Shown piece by piece: positions 51,642 to 59,748 of a stretch of DNA of 64,000 nt. The stretch covers positions 186,001-250,000 of the forward strand of contig NZ_BDBI01000025.1 of assembly GCF_001612905.1 (NCBI RefSeq), written 5' to 3'. How positions within the stretch are numbered: the stretch's first letter is position 1; each line of letters starts with the position of its first letter. The notes beneath the pieces are model-generated. The model had not been told where the DNA came from. It was given only the letters and a program-made list of their open reading frames with translations, and did not search any database. The position numbers were made by a program, and so were the translations under genes. This DNA comes from Nocardia ignorata NBRC 108230. GTDB lineage: Bacteria; Actinomycetota; Actinomycetes; Mycobacteriales; Mycobacteriaceae.

Positions 51642-52097
51642 ATGACCGCCCTCGCCCTGGAATCGGGTTATTGGAGTGCGCTCGGTGAAGGCGTCGGCGC
51701 CATCATCCTGTACTGCCTGATCGGCCTGATGCTGATGCTGATCGGCTTCTTCGCCATCGACCTGACCACCCCCGGCAAGCTGCGTGACCTGGTGATCGCG
51801 GGCAAGCCCAACGCGATCATCGTCTCGGCCGCGGGCATGATCAGCATGGCGTTCATCGTCGTGTTCGCGGTGCTGGCCACCGATCCGGGCGCCAAACTGA
51901 CGCAAGGGCTGATCACGGCGGTCGTGTTCGGCCTGGTCGGCATCGTCGCGCAGGTGATCTCGGTGCGCGTGGTCGAGAAGGTCACCGGCATCGACATCGG
52001 CCGCACCCTGCACGCCGACACCTACACCCCCGAGGTCCTCGTCGTGGCTGCCGCCCACTTCGCCCTCGGCCTGGTGGTGGCCTTCGCGATCCTCTAG
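51642..52097 (+). CDS. DUF350 membrane protein (YjfL-like)
   Basis: A 151-residue protein with four predicted helices (GAIILYCLIGLMLMLIGFFA first, then IIVSAAGMISMAFIVVFAVL, LITAVVFGLVGIVAQVISV and AAAHFALGLVVAFAIL). The DUF350 repeat pattern is two similar two-helix halves, with DLTTPGKL after the first helix as in the E. coli YjfL family. GAAAGGACC precedes ATG 51642. It closes a three-gene cassette with the YgiB-like protein and the ATP-grasp ligase. The stop shares CTAG (52094-52097) with the convergent DUF1707 gene. Confidence 0.85.
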   Translation: MTALALESGYWSALGEGVGAIILYCLIGLMLMLIGFFAIDLTTPGKLRDLVIAGKPNAIIVSAAGMISMAFIVVFAVLATDPGAKLTQGLITAVVFGLVGIVAQVISVRVVEKVTGIDIGRTLHADTYTPEVLVVAAAHFALGLVVAFAIL

Positions 52098-52561
52098 TGC
52101 GGGTTGATGTGCTTCATCTGCTTCTGTAGCTGACGCAGGTGGGCGGCCGAGCCCGGCTGGGCCTCCCAGCCGGTGACCACGCGGAACAGCAGGACCGCGC
52201 CCCACGGGCCGATCACCCACATCGGCCAGAAGTAGGTGAGTTCGCCTGCCGTCAGGGAGATCAGGCCCCAGATGACCAGCACGATGATGCTCACGCCGAG
52301 CCAGCTGCCCGCTTCGATGCGCTGCCACACGGGGATGCGCGGCGCCTGCTTCGGTGGGGTGGCGGGCTGCTTGTCCGGGAGGGCCGGCAGGTCCGACAGG
52401 ACGAGGGCGAGGTCGTCGCGGGTGGTGGTCGCGTAGACCTTCGCGACGCGCTGGTCGTACTCGGCCAGATCGAGCCTGCCGTCGGCCAGGTGGGTGCTCA
52501 ACTGGGCCACGATCGCATTGCGCTCGGCATCGGACGCGCGCGTGCCGGGGGTGATGTCCAT
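52094..52561 (-). CDS. DUF1707/2TM-domain membrane protein
   Basis: A 155-residue protein. Residues about 6-60 are the DUF1707 domain (RASDAERNAIVAQLSTHLAD and GRLDLAEYDQRVAKVYATTT), a short SHOCT-like helical module found in many actinobacterial membrane proteins. After a proline-rich linker there are two transmembrane helices (about 88-128) and a basic tail. Function unknown. ATG 52561 was chosen because GAGAGGTT precedes it and DUF1707 starts there. A good -35/-10 pair lies about 50-75 bases upstream. Confidence 0.84.
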   Translation of the reverse strand: MDITPGTRASDAERNAIVAQLSTHLADGRLDLAEYDQRVAKVYATTTRDDLALVLSDLPALPDKQPATPPKQAPRIPVWQRIEAGSWLGVSIIVLVIWGLISLTAGELTYFWPMWVIGPWGAVLLFRVVTGWEAQPGSAAHLRQLQKQMKHINPH

Positions 52562-52606
52562 ACCGACAACCTCTCGTTCACCAAACACAGTGATCTGCTG
52601 GTACCA

Positions 52607-52635
52607 AGCGTCCACCCTCCACTGTGTAATGTCAA
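52607..52635 (-). promoter_or_regulatory. Promoter candidate for the DUF1707 gene
   Basis: On the minus strand a perfect TTGACA (52635-52630) is followed after 17 bases by GACGCT (52612-52607), which keeps the two most conserved -10 positions. The start codon lies about 46 bases further on. Confidence 0.5.
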
Positions 52636-52799
52636 CCCTTCGTCCGCCGACCGGCCGGAGGTTCACGGCGCCACGACGGCGATCGGATAGGCTCACGCGA
52701 GCACACGGGCGGCAACACAGTCCGGTGCGATGTTCCAACCGCAGGCCGCGTGTCTTGCCCTCTCGCACCTAGGTCTGGCCAGAACTCCCGGAGAGGCGG

Positions 52800-55700
52800 G
52801 TGGCGTTGCATCTGAAGAGCTTGACGCTGAAAGGGTTCAAGTCTTTCGCGTCCGCAACCACGTTGCGCTTCGAACCCGGCATCACCTGTGTCGTCGGGCC
52901 CAACGGGTCGGGCAAGTCCAATGTCGTCGACGCGCTCACCTGGGTGATGGGCGAGCAGGGCGCCAAGGCGCTGCGCGGCGGCAAGATGCAGGACGTCATC
53001 TTCGCCGGGACCAGCGGACGTGCACCCCTCGGGCGTGCCGAGGTGACGCTGACGATCGACAACTCCGACGGCGCGCTGCCCATCGACTACGCCGAGGTGT
53101 CCATCACCCGCCGCATGTTCCGCGACGGCGCGGGCGAATACGAGATCAACGGCAGCAGCTGCCGCCTGATGGACGTGCAGGAACTGCTGTCGGACTCCGG
53201 TATCGGGCGCGAGATGCACGTGATCGTCGGACAGGGTCAGCTGTCTGCGATTCTCGAGTCGCGGCCCGAGGACCGGCGCGCGTTCGTCGAAGAGGCCGCG
53301 GGCGTGCTCAAGCACCGCAGGCGCAAGGAGAAGGCGGTCCGCAAGCTCGACGCGATGCAGGCCAATCTCGCCCGCCTCACCGACCTCACCACCGAATTGC
53401 GCCGCCAGCTCAAGCCGCTCAGCAGGCAGGCCGAGGTGGCGCGGCGCGCCCAGACCGTGCAGGCCGACCTGCGCGACGCCCGGCTGCGCCTGGCCGCCGA
53501 CGACCTCGTGACCCGGCGCGGCGAACTCGAGTCGCAGCTGAGCAAAGAGGCCTACGCGCGCGAGCAGCAGATCAACGTGCAGTCCGAGCTCGACGCCGCC
53601 AATGCCGCGCTTGCCCAGCAGGAGTTCCAGTTGTCGCGGCTGAGCCCGAGCGCCGAAGCGGCCGCGCAGACCTGGTTCCAGCTCTCCGCGCTGGCCGAGC
53701 GCGTCAACGCGACCATCCGCATCGCCGCCGATCGTGCCCGCAACCTGCACACCGAGGCACCTGTCGGCACCGGCCGCGACCCCGACCAGCTCGAGGCCGA
53801 GGCCGACCGGATCGAGGCCGAGGAAGCCGAACTGCGGTACGCGGTGGAGATGGCCGCCGAAACTCTCGAGGCCGCGCGGGAAGCGCTCGCCGACCGTGAA
53901 CACGCCGCCAAGGCCGCCGAGCAGGCGCATCTGGCCGCTGTGCGGGCCATCGCCGACCGTCGCGAAGGGCTGGCGAGGCTCTCGGGTCAAGTGGAGACAC
54001 TGCGGACCCGCGCGCAGTCTGTGGACGCCGAAATCGCGCGGCTCTCGGTCGCCATCGCCGATGCCCGGCACCGCGGCGAGGCCGCACAGGCCGAATACGA
54101 CACCGTGCAGGACGAACTCGGCGAACTCGACGCGGGGGAGAAGGGGCTCGACGCCCAGCACGAACACGCCGTCGCCGCTTTGGAACTGGCCGACGAACGG
54201 GTGCGTGAGCTGCGCGAACAGGACCGCGAGGCGAGCAAACTCGTCGCCCGGCTCGGTGCCCGCATCGAAGCGCTCGAGATGAACCTGGCCCGTAAGGACG
54301 GTGCCGCCTGGCTGCTCGAACACGGTGTGAGCGGCGTCGGCGACCGGCTGTCGGGCCTGCTGCGCGTGGAAGCGGGATTCGAAGCCGCCCTCGCCGCCTT
54401 GCTCGGCCCGCTGGCCGACGCGATCACCGCCGAGACCGCCGCGGCCGCCGATGCGGCTGTGCGCGAGCTGCGGGCGGGTGACGGTGGTCGGGTGGCATTC
54501 GTCTTCGCCACCGCGAGTTCGGCCTCGTCCGCTGCTGAGAGCGGCTCGTCAGCGGGCGAGGCTGTGGCGCGCGCTCTTGCCGATGCCGGGAGTAGTTCGG
54601 TGGGGTCGGGTCGAGGTCGTGCGCTCTCGGCAGACGCTGAGCGTGCGCCGCTGCCCGGAGGGGCCAGGTGGCTCGCTGATGTCGTCGACGGTGCCGCGCA
54701 GGTGCGGTCCGCGTTGGCCGCGCTCACCGCAGGTGTTGTCGTCGTTGACGATCTGGCCGCTGCCACGGCGCTGGCCGCTGAGCGACCGGAACTGCGGGTC
54801 GTCACCCGTGACGGTGACCTGGCCGGGTCGGGCTGGATCATCGGTGGTTCCGAGCGGATGCCGAGTCAGCTCGAGATCCAGGCCGACATCGACGCCGCCA
54901 CCGCCGAATTGGCCGCCGCGCAGCGCCGAGCCGAAGAACTCGAGGCCGCACTGGCCGGTGCGCTCGCCGAGCAGACCGACCGGAAAGAGGCCGCCGACCA
55001 CGCGCTGATGGCGCTGCACGAATCCGATCAGGCGCTGCTGGCCATCTACGACCGGCTCGCCCGGGTGGGGCAGACCGCGCGCGCCGCGCAGACCGAGGGC
55101 GAACGACTCACCGCACAGCGCGCCGAGGCCGAAGCGACCAGGGAGAAGTCCCTCGCCTCCCTCGCCGAGCTCGAGGACCGGCTGCGCCACGCCGAAACCG
55201 AGCACGACGACAGCGACGACAGCTACGGCACCGCCGGGACAGAGACCGCCGGACGGGCCCGCGAGGAAGCCGCCGCTGCGCTCGCCGAGGCACGGACCAT
55301 GGAGGTCGAGGCACGGCTGGCGGTGCGCACCGCCGAGGAGCGTGCGGAATCGGTTCGGGGCAAAGCGGATTCGTTGCGGCGCGCCGCACGTGCCGAGCGG
55401 GAGGCGCGGGCGCGGGCCGAACGAGCGCAGGCCGCGCGTAGGCAGGCGGCCGCCGTCGCGGCGGCGGTGGCCGAGTCCGGTGCCAAGATCGCGAAGGAAC
55501 TCGAGCAGGTGGTGGCTGCGGCCGCCGCTCGGCGCGACGAATTGGTCCGGCGCCGTGGGGAAGTGGCGTCCGCCGTGGAACAGGTCAAGGAGCGGGCGCG
55601 CGCCCTGAACACCCAGCTGGCCCAGCTCACCGACGCCGTGCACCGCGACGAGGTGGCCAAAGCCCAAGCGGCGCTGCGCATCGAACAGCTCGAGACCACC

Positions 55701-56534
55701 ATCTCCGAACAGTTCGGCATCGCGCTGGCCGATCTCGTCGCCGAATACGGTCCCGATGTGCCGTTGCCGCCGTCGGCGCTGGAGATGCAGGAATACGAGG
55801 ACGCCAAGGAGCGCGGCGAGCAGGTCACCGCGCCGCAGCCGATGCCCTACGACCGCGCCACCCAGGAGCGCCGCGCCAAACGCGCCGAGAAGGACCTCGC
55901 CACCCTCGGCAAGGTGAATCCCCTTGCGCTGGAAGAGTTCGCGGCCCTCGAGGAACGCTACAACTTCCTGGCCACTCAGCTCGAGGACGTCAAGAACGCC
56001 CGCAAGGACCTCCTGGATGTGGTCGCCGAGGTCGACGCCCGCATCCTGCAGGTCTTCACCGAGGCCTACGCCGACGTGGAGCGCGAATTCGTCGGGGTGT
56101 TCGCGAAGCTGTTCCCCGGCGGCGAGGGCCGGCTCGTGCTCACCGACCCGTCCGACATGCTCACCACCGGTATCGAGGTCGAGGCCCGGCCGCCGGGCAA
56201 GAAGGTCAAGCGGCTGTCGCTGCTCTCCGGTGGCGAGAAGTCGCTGACCGCCGTGGCGCTGCTGGTCGCCATCTTCCGCGCGCGCCCGTCCCCGTTCTAT
56301 GTGATGGACGAGGTGGAGGCCGCCCTGGACGACACCAACCTGCGCCGCCTCATCGGCCTGTTCGAACAGCTGCGGGAGAAGAGCCAGCTGATCGTCATCA
56401 CCCACCAGAAACCGACCATGGAGATCGCCGACGCCCTCTACGGCGTGAGTATGCGCGGCGACGGCATCACCCAGGTGATCTCTCAGCGACTCACCCGTGC
56501 CGCCGCCCCGGTCGAGGCGTCCGCTCCGGCCTGA
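52800..56534 (+). CDS. smc: Chromosome segregation protein SMC
   Basis: A 1244-residue condensin ATPase. Walker A GPNGSGKS is at residues 33-40. Two long coiled-coil arms flank a hinge (about residues 505-690). The C-terminal head has LSGGEKSLTAVALLVAIF near residue 1142 and Walker B YVMDEVEAALDD. The hinge contains a low-complexity serine/alanine/glycine insert (SSASSAAESGSSAGEAVARA and following, about residues 568-615) that seems non-conserved. GTG 52800 follows GGAGAGGCG. The acyP-smc-ftsY order of mycobacteria is here interrupted by the ATP-grasp cassette and by the genes at 56535-57732. Confidence 0.97.
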   Translation: MALHLKSLTLKGFKSFASATTLRFEPGITCVVGPNGSGKSNVVDALTWVMGEQGAKALRGGKMQDVIFAGTSGRAPLGRAEVTLTIDNSDGALPIDYAEVSITRRMFRDGAGEYEINGSSCRLMDVQELLSDSGIGREMHVIVGQGQLSAILESRPEDRRAFVEEAAGVLKHRRRKEKAVRKLDAMQANLARLTDLTTELRRQLKPLSRQAEVARRAQTVQADLRDARLRLAADDLVTRRGELESQLSKEAYAREQQINVQSELDAANAALAQQEFQLSRLSPSAEAAAQTWFQLSALAERVNATIRIAADRARNLHTEAPVGTGRDPDQLEAEADRIEAEEAELRYAVEMAAETLEAAREALADREHAAKAAEQAHLAAVRAIADRREGLARLSGQVETLRTRAQSVDAEIARLSVAIADARHRGEAAQAEYDTVQDELGELDAGEKGLDAQHEHAVAALELADERVRELREQDREASKLVARLGARIEALEMNLARKDGAAWLLEHGVSGVGDRLSGLLRVEAGFEAALAALLGPLADAITAETAAAADAAVRELRAGDGGRVAFVFATASSASSAAESGSSAGEAVARALADAGSSSVGSGRGRALSADAERAPLPGGARWLADVVDGAAQVRSALAALTAGVVVVDDLAAATALAAERPELRVVTRDGDLAGSGWIIGGSERMPSQLEIQADIDAATAELAAAQRRAEELEAALAGALAEQTDRKEAADHALMALHESDQALLAIYDRLARVGQTARAAQTEGERLTAQRAEAEATREKSLASLAELEDRLRHAETEHDDSDDSYGTAGTETAGRAREEAAAALAEARTMEVEARLAVRTAEERAESVRGKADSLRRAARAEREARARAERAQAARRQAAAVAAAVAESGAKIAKELEQVVAAAAARRDELVRRRGEVASAVEQVKERARALNTQLAQLTDAVHRDEVAKAQAALRIEQLETTISEQFGIALADLVAEYGPDVPLPPSALEMQEYEDAKERGEQVTAPQPMPYDRATQERRAKRAEKDLATLGKVNPLALEEFAALEERYNFLATQLEDVKNARKDLLDVVAEVDARILQVFTEAYADVEREFVGVFAKLFPGGEGRLVLTDPSDMLTTGIEVEARPPGKKVKRLSLLSGGEKSLTAVALLVAIFRARPSPFYVMDEVEAALDDTNLRRLIGLFEQLREKSQLIVITHQKPTMEIADALYGVSMRGDGITQVISQRLTRAAAPVEASAPA

Positions 56535-56546
56535 CGATCACGCCGT

Positions 56547-57000
56547 CACGTCCATCTGGGCGGCGATGCGGTCGGCGCCGCCGCGGCCTCGGCTTCGGTG
56601 ACTTCGCGGTAGTGGATCGGGCGGCCGGTGGCGACCGAGATGGCGGCGGCCGCCTCGGTGGCGGTGCTCCCCACCTGCCCGGATGCCGTCCACCGGTGAG
56701 CCGTGCATCAGGTAGTTCTCCATGAACCGCACCGGCCGCAACAGGGTGTAGCGCAACCCCGCCGCGCGGATCGCGTCCTCGATCCGGCGCTTGCCCTCCT
56801 GCCCCCACGACTCGGCCGGGCCCATGGTGGCGATTCCGGAGAACACGAGCTGGTCGACTTCGGCAGCGCGGGCCGCCGCGATCATGGCGATACCGCGGCG
56901 GGCTTCGTCACCCGCGGTCCACCCGCTCGGCCCGTAGTCGGCGGGCGGGCGGCACCAGCGTCTCGCTGATGGAGGTGGCCCGCCGCGCCGGCGTGGGGCC
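56547..57000 (-). pseudogene. Remnant of an NmrA/SDR-type NAD(P)-binding gene
   Basis: On the minus strand about 56700-56930 encodes GIAMIAAARAAEVDQLVFSG, then AGLRYTLLRPVRFMENYL, which are unmistakable NmrA-family atypical-SDR segments. The N-terminal nucleotide-binding GxxGxxG part is missing. After HGSPVDGIRAG the frame breaks near the CCCC run at 56670-56673. A shifted frame continues with EAAAAISVATGRPIHYREVT, a family C-terminal motif, to a stop at 56547. About 60-100 residues of the middle are absent between these parts. So the gene has lost its start and middle and has at least one frameshift. It lies convergent to smc. Confidence 0.7.
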
Positions 57001-57014
57001 CGGTCCGCGCGGAG

Positions 57015-57338
57015 GTGACTGTCACCGACGTGCTGGACATCTTCACCGGATGTGTTGCGATCCAACGCCATCGGCAGACCGGCGAACCCGTCGCACCGGC
57101 CGTCGCGCTCCTCCTCGACGCGCTACGGACGCCGTCCTCGGCCGTAACGGAACTCGCGAAAACCGACTGTGACGAAACGGCGAGAAGTAGCGAAAGCCCG
57201 GCGCCGTGCCCCGTCTGCCGAGCACCGGTCCACCGGCCGGCGATCGGCAGACCGGCTCGCTACTGTTCCCCGGCCTGCCGTCAGAAAGCCCACCGGCTCC
57301 GCAGCTCGTCGAACTCCCCGCGGCTGCGCCGCGCGTGA
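57015..57338 (+). CDS. Small protein with CxxC...CxxAC zinc-finger tail (uncertain)
   Basis: A 107-residue frame. The C-terminal part reads CPVCRAPVHR, then GRPARYCSPACRQKAHRLR. That is a four-cysteine finger of the kind seen at the ends of many actinobacterial DNA- or RNA-associated proteins. The N-terminal 50 residues (VTDVLDIFTGCVAIQRHRQT) are not recognised. GGAGG overlaps the GTG at 57015, and a GTG at 57030 would be better spaced. It sits in a decayed region between an NmrA remnant and a DUF2237 gene, so it could be a fragment. The codon-position composition is acceptable. Confidence 0.4.
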   Translation: MTVTDVLDIFTGCVAIQRHRQTGEPVAPAVALLLDALRTPSSAVTELAKTDCDETARSSESPAPCPVCRAPVHRPAIGRPARYCSPACRQKAHRLRSSSNSPRLRRA

Positions 57339-57342
57339 GCGT

Positions 57343-57732
57343 CTACAGCAGGTCGCTGACGTCGTCGGGGACGTCGACGGCGTATTTGCGCAGGATGTCC
57401 ATCGAGATGACGTCGAGGGCATTCTCGTGGGTCGCGGCCAGGACCACCGGCGCGGCGACACCGTCCTCGTGGGCGTGCAGCCACCGGACCGCGACCACGC
57501 ACCAGCGGTCGCCCGGCTGCAGGCCGGGGAAGTTGTTCTCCGGGCGCGGGGTGCTGAGGTCGTTGCCGATGGATGCCTGATGTTCCAGGAATTCCGCCGT
57601 CACCACGGTGCACACGGTGTGGCTGCCGAGATCCTCCGGACCGGTGCTGCAGCAGCCGTCCCGGTAGAAGCCCGTGAGAGGATCGGTGCCGCACTCTTCC
57701 AGCGGCCCCCCAAGCACGTTTCGATCGGTCAC
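57343..57732 (-). CDS. DUF2237-family protein
   Basis: A 129-residue DUF2237 protein. The family features are NVLGGPLEECGTDPLTGFYR, DGCCSTGPEDLGSHTVC (cysteine-rich), LSTPRPENNFPGLQPGDRWC near residues 59-78 and the closing ATHENALDVI. Family members are soluble, about 120-130 residues, with no established role. The start GTG 57732 follows GGCGGA. It ends five bases from the opposite zinc-finger frame. It is divergent from ftsY, and the 155 bases between them hold no other gene I can see. Confidence 0.85.
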   Translation of the reverse strand: MTDRNVLGGPLEECGTDPLTGFYRDGCCSTGPEDLGSHTVCTVVTAEFLEHQASIGNDLSTPRPENNFPGLQPGDRWCVVAVRWLHAHEDGVAAPVVLAATHENALDVISMDILRKYAVDVPDDVSDLL

Positions 57733-57887
57733 TCCGCCGATCCTATGGGTGAAACGCCAGAAGTTCCGCAGGACAACGAATCTGTAGTGTTTCCGCCGAT
57801 CGGCGGACACCTCCGGAATCCGCGTCCGACCCGCCGGGACGACGCCGCCGACGTGCCGCGACGAGGCAGCCGAATAGACTCGGCCGA

Positions 57888-59453
57888 GTGAGTTCGCAAG
57901 CGTGGATCCTGATCGCCGCGATCGCCGCCGTGCTGCTGGTGGCGCTCGTCGCGGGTTTCGTCCTGTACAAGCGCCGCCAGATTTCGCTGGCGCCGCCCGA
58001 GCCGGACAAGGAGTTGACGGACCGCTCCGGTGGTTACACGGCGTCCGGCGGATTCAGTTTCACCCAGGGCGGGTCGACGGCTACCGCGCCGCGTCCGGAA
58101 CCCCTGCCGCGCGTCGAGCGCACCGACACCGAGGGGCAACCGCACGTCGGTGACGACGCCGCCGTCCCCCGCGACGCCCCGCGCCGCAATATCACCGATG
58201 TGCCGCTGCCCGAGGGCGACGTGTCGGTCGAGGAGCCGGTGGTCGTCCCGGACGACGCCTCCTCGCTGACTCCGGTAGCGCCCACCGAACCCGCGCCGGA
58301 CACCACACCCACGACGGCCCCGCCCGCCGAGACCGCGCCTACCGACACCGCGCCGACGACCGACGCGCCTACCGAGGTCGCGCCGACCGAGACGCCGAAG
58401 ACCGCGCCCGCGCCGAAGGCCACTCCGGCCGACACCGCGCCACCGGTCACTCCTGCTCCGGCACCCGAAGCGCCGAGCGCCGCCCCGGCCCAGCCCGAGG
58501 TCACCACCGAGATCGAGGAGATCGACCCGACAACCGGTCGCCTCGTCCGCCTGCGCGGTCGCCTCGCCCGCTCGCAGAACGCCGTCGGCAAGAGCCTGCT
58601 CGGCCTGCTCGGCGGTGGCGACCTCGACGAGGACTCCTGGGAGGAGATCGAGGACACCCTCGTCCTCGCCGACATCGGCACCGCGAGCACCGCCGCCATC
58701 GTCACCCGCCTGCGTGAGGAGATGGCCGCGCGCAGCGTGCGCACCCCCGAACAGGCCCGCGCCGCCCTGCGCGACGTGCTCATCGAGGCGCTGCGCCCCG
58801 AGCTCGATCGGTCCATCCACGCGCTGCCGCACGGCGACAAGCCGGCCATCCTGCTGGTCGTCGGCGTGAACGGCACCGGCAAGACCACCACCACCGGCAA
58901 GCTCGCCCGCGTGCTCGTCGCCGACGGCCGCCGGGTCCTGCTCGGCGCCGCCGACACCTTCCGCGCCGCCGCCGCCGACCAGCTGCAGACCTGGGGCGAA
59001 CGGGTCGGTGCCGAGACCGTGCGCGGCAAGGAAGCCGCCGACCCAGCCGCCGTCGCCTTCGACGCGGTGGCCGCGGGCATCGATCGCGGTGTCGACGCGG
59101 TGCTCATCGACACCGCGGGTCGCCTGCACACCAAGACCGGCCTGATGGACGAGCTGGGCAAGGTCAAGCGCGTGGTGGAGAAGAAGGCCGAGGTCGACGA
59201 GGTGCTGCTGGTCCTCGACGCCACCGTCGGCCAGAACGGCCTGATGCAGGCGCGCGTGTTCGCCGACGTCGTCGACATCACCGGTGTGGTGCTCACCAAA
59301 CTCGACGGCACCGCCAAGGGCGGCATCGTGTTCCAGGTGCAGCACGAACTCGGTGTTCCGGTGAAGCTCGTCGGCCTGGGCGAGGGCGCCGACCATCTGG
59401 CCCCGTTCGAACCGAGCGCCTTCGTCGACGCCCTGCTCGGCGGCACTTCCTAG
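57888..59453 (+). CDS. ftsY: Signal recognition particle receptor FtsY
   Basis: A 521-residue GTPase that docks SRP-ribosome complexes at the membrane. It starts with a membrane helix (residues about 5-25, WILIAAIAAVLLVALVAGFV) followed by a long proline/threonine/alanine-rich acidic linker (about 30-205). The N domain begins at about 210. The G domain has GVNGTGKTTTTGKLA near residues 325-339, DTFRAAAADQL, DTAGRLHTK, and TKLDGTAKGG. The N-terminal helix makes this an integral membrane form, as usual in actinobacteria. GTG 57888 was chosen because the helix begins right after it. Confidence 0.97.
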   Translation: MSSQAWILIAAIAAVLLVALVAGFVLYKRRQISLAPPEPDKELTDRSGGYTASGGFSFTQGGSTATAPRPEPLPRVERTDTEGQPHVGDDAAVPRDAPRRNITDVPLPEGDVSVEEPVVVPDDASSLTPVAPTEPAPDTTPTTAPPAETAPTDTAPTTDAPTEVAPTETPKTAPAPKATPADTAPPVTPAPAPEAPSAAPAQPEVTTEIEEIDPTTGRLVRLRGRLARSQNAVGKSLLGLLGGGDLDEDSWEEIEDTLVLADIGTASTAAIVTRLREEMAARSVRTPEQARAALRDVLIEALRPELDRSIHALPHGDKPAILLVVGVNGTGKTTTTGKLARVLVADGRRVLLGAADTFRAAAADQLQTWGERVGAETVRGKEAADPAAVAFDAVAAGIDRGVDAVLIDTAGRLHTKTGLMDELGKVKRVVEKKAEVDEVLLVLDATVGQNGLMQARVFADVVDITGVVLTKLDGTAKGGIVFQVQHELGVPVKLVGLGEGADHLAPFEPSAFVDALLGGTS

Positions 59454-59461
59454 CACTACGA

Positions 59462-59499
59462 CACTGCCCGCCCGGTCACCGCGAACCGGGCGGGCAGTG
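59462..59499 (+). terminator. Terminator of ftsY
   Basis: A perfect 15-bp stem (59462-59476 with 59485-59499) and eight-base loop start nine bases after the ftsY stop. No U-tract follows, but the stem is very stable. Confidence 0.75.
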
Positions 59500-59637
59500 C
59501 TGTGTCCAGGGCAGGTACACACCGGCGACCCGCCGCGCGAACGGGCGGCAAACCGCACCTGCGACCCGAGCTCACGGTGAGCTGCCAAGCTGTGGCGAAA
59601 CTCGCGAAACCTGGTGGCAACACAAGTGGCCGATCCG

Positions 59638-59675
59638 TTCACGCAGGTGAAACACCACAGCTCAACGGATGAAAC
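59638..59675 (+). promoter_or_regulatory. GlnR-type box candidate upstream of amt
   Basis: TTCAC (59638-59642), six bases, GAAAC (59649-59653), and a second GAAAC 22 bases further (59671-59675). GAAAC boxes 22 bases apart and the AC-N9-AC core fit the known actinobacterial GlnR pattern, although the third box is poor. The site is about 75-110 bases before the amt start, in a 295-base gap with no gene. Confidence 0.4.
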
Positions 59676-59748
59676 ACCAAGTCGCGACCCTTCTGTACAG
59701 GTCCTTTTTGCCGTCATCGGCGAGGCCCGAGATGAGGAGGAAGACAAG

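Noticed and set aside
58260..58500. Repetitive ACC/CCG-rich stretch inside ftsY
   Set aside because: It is the proline/threonine/alanine linker between the membrane helix and the NG domain, common in actinobacterial FtsY. There is no exact unit repeat.
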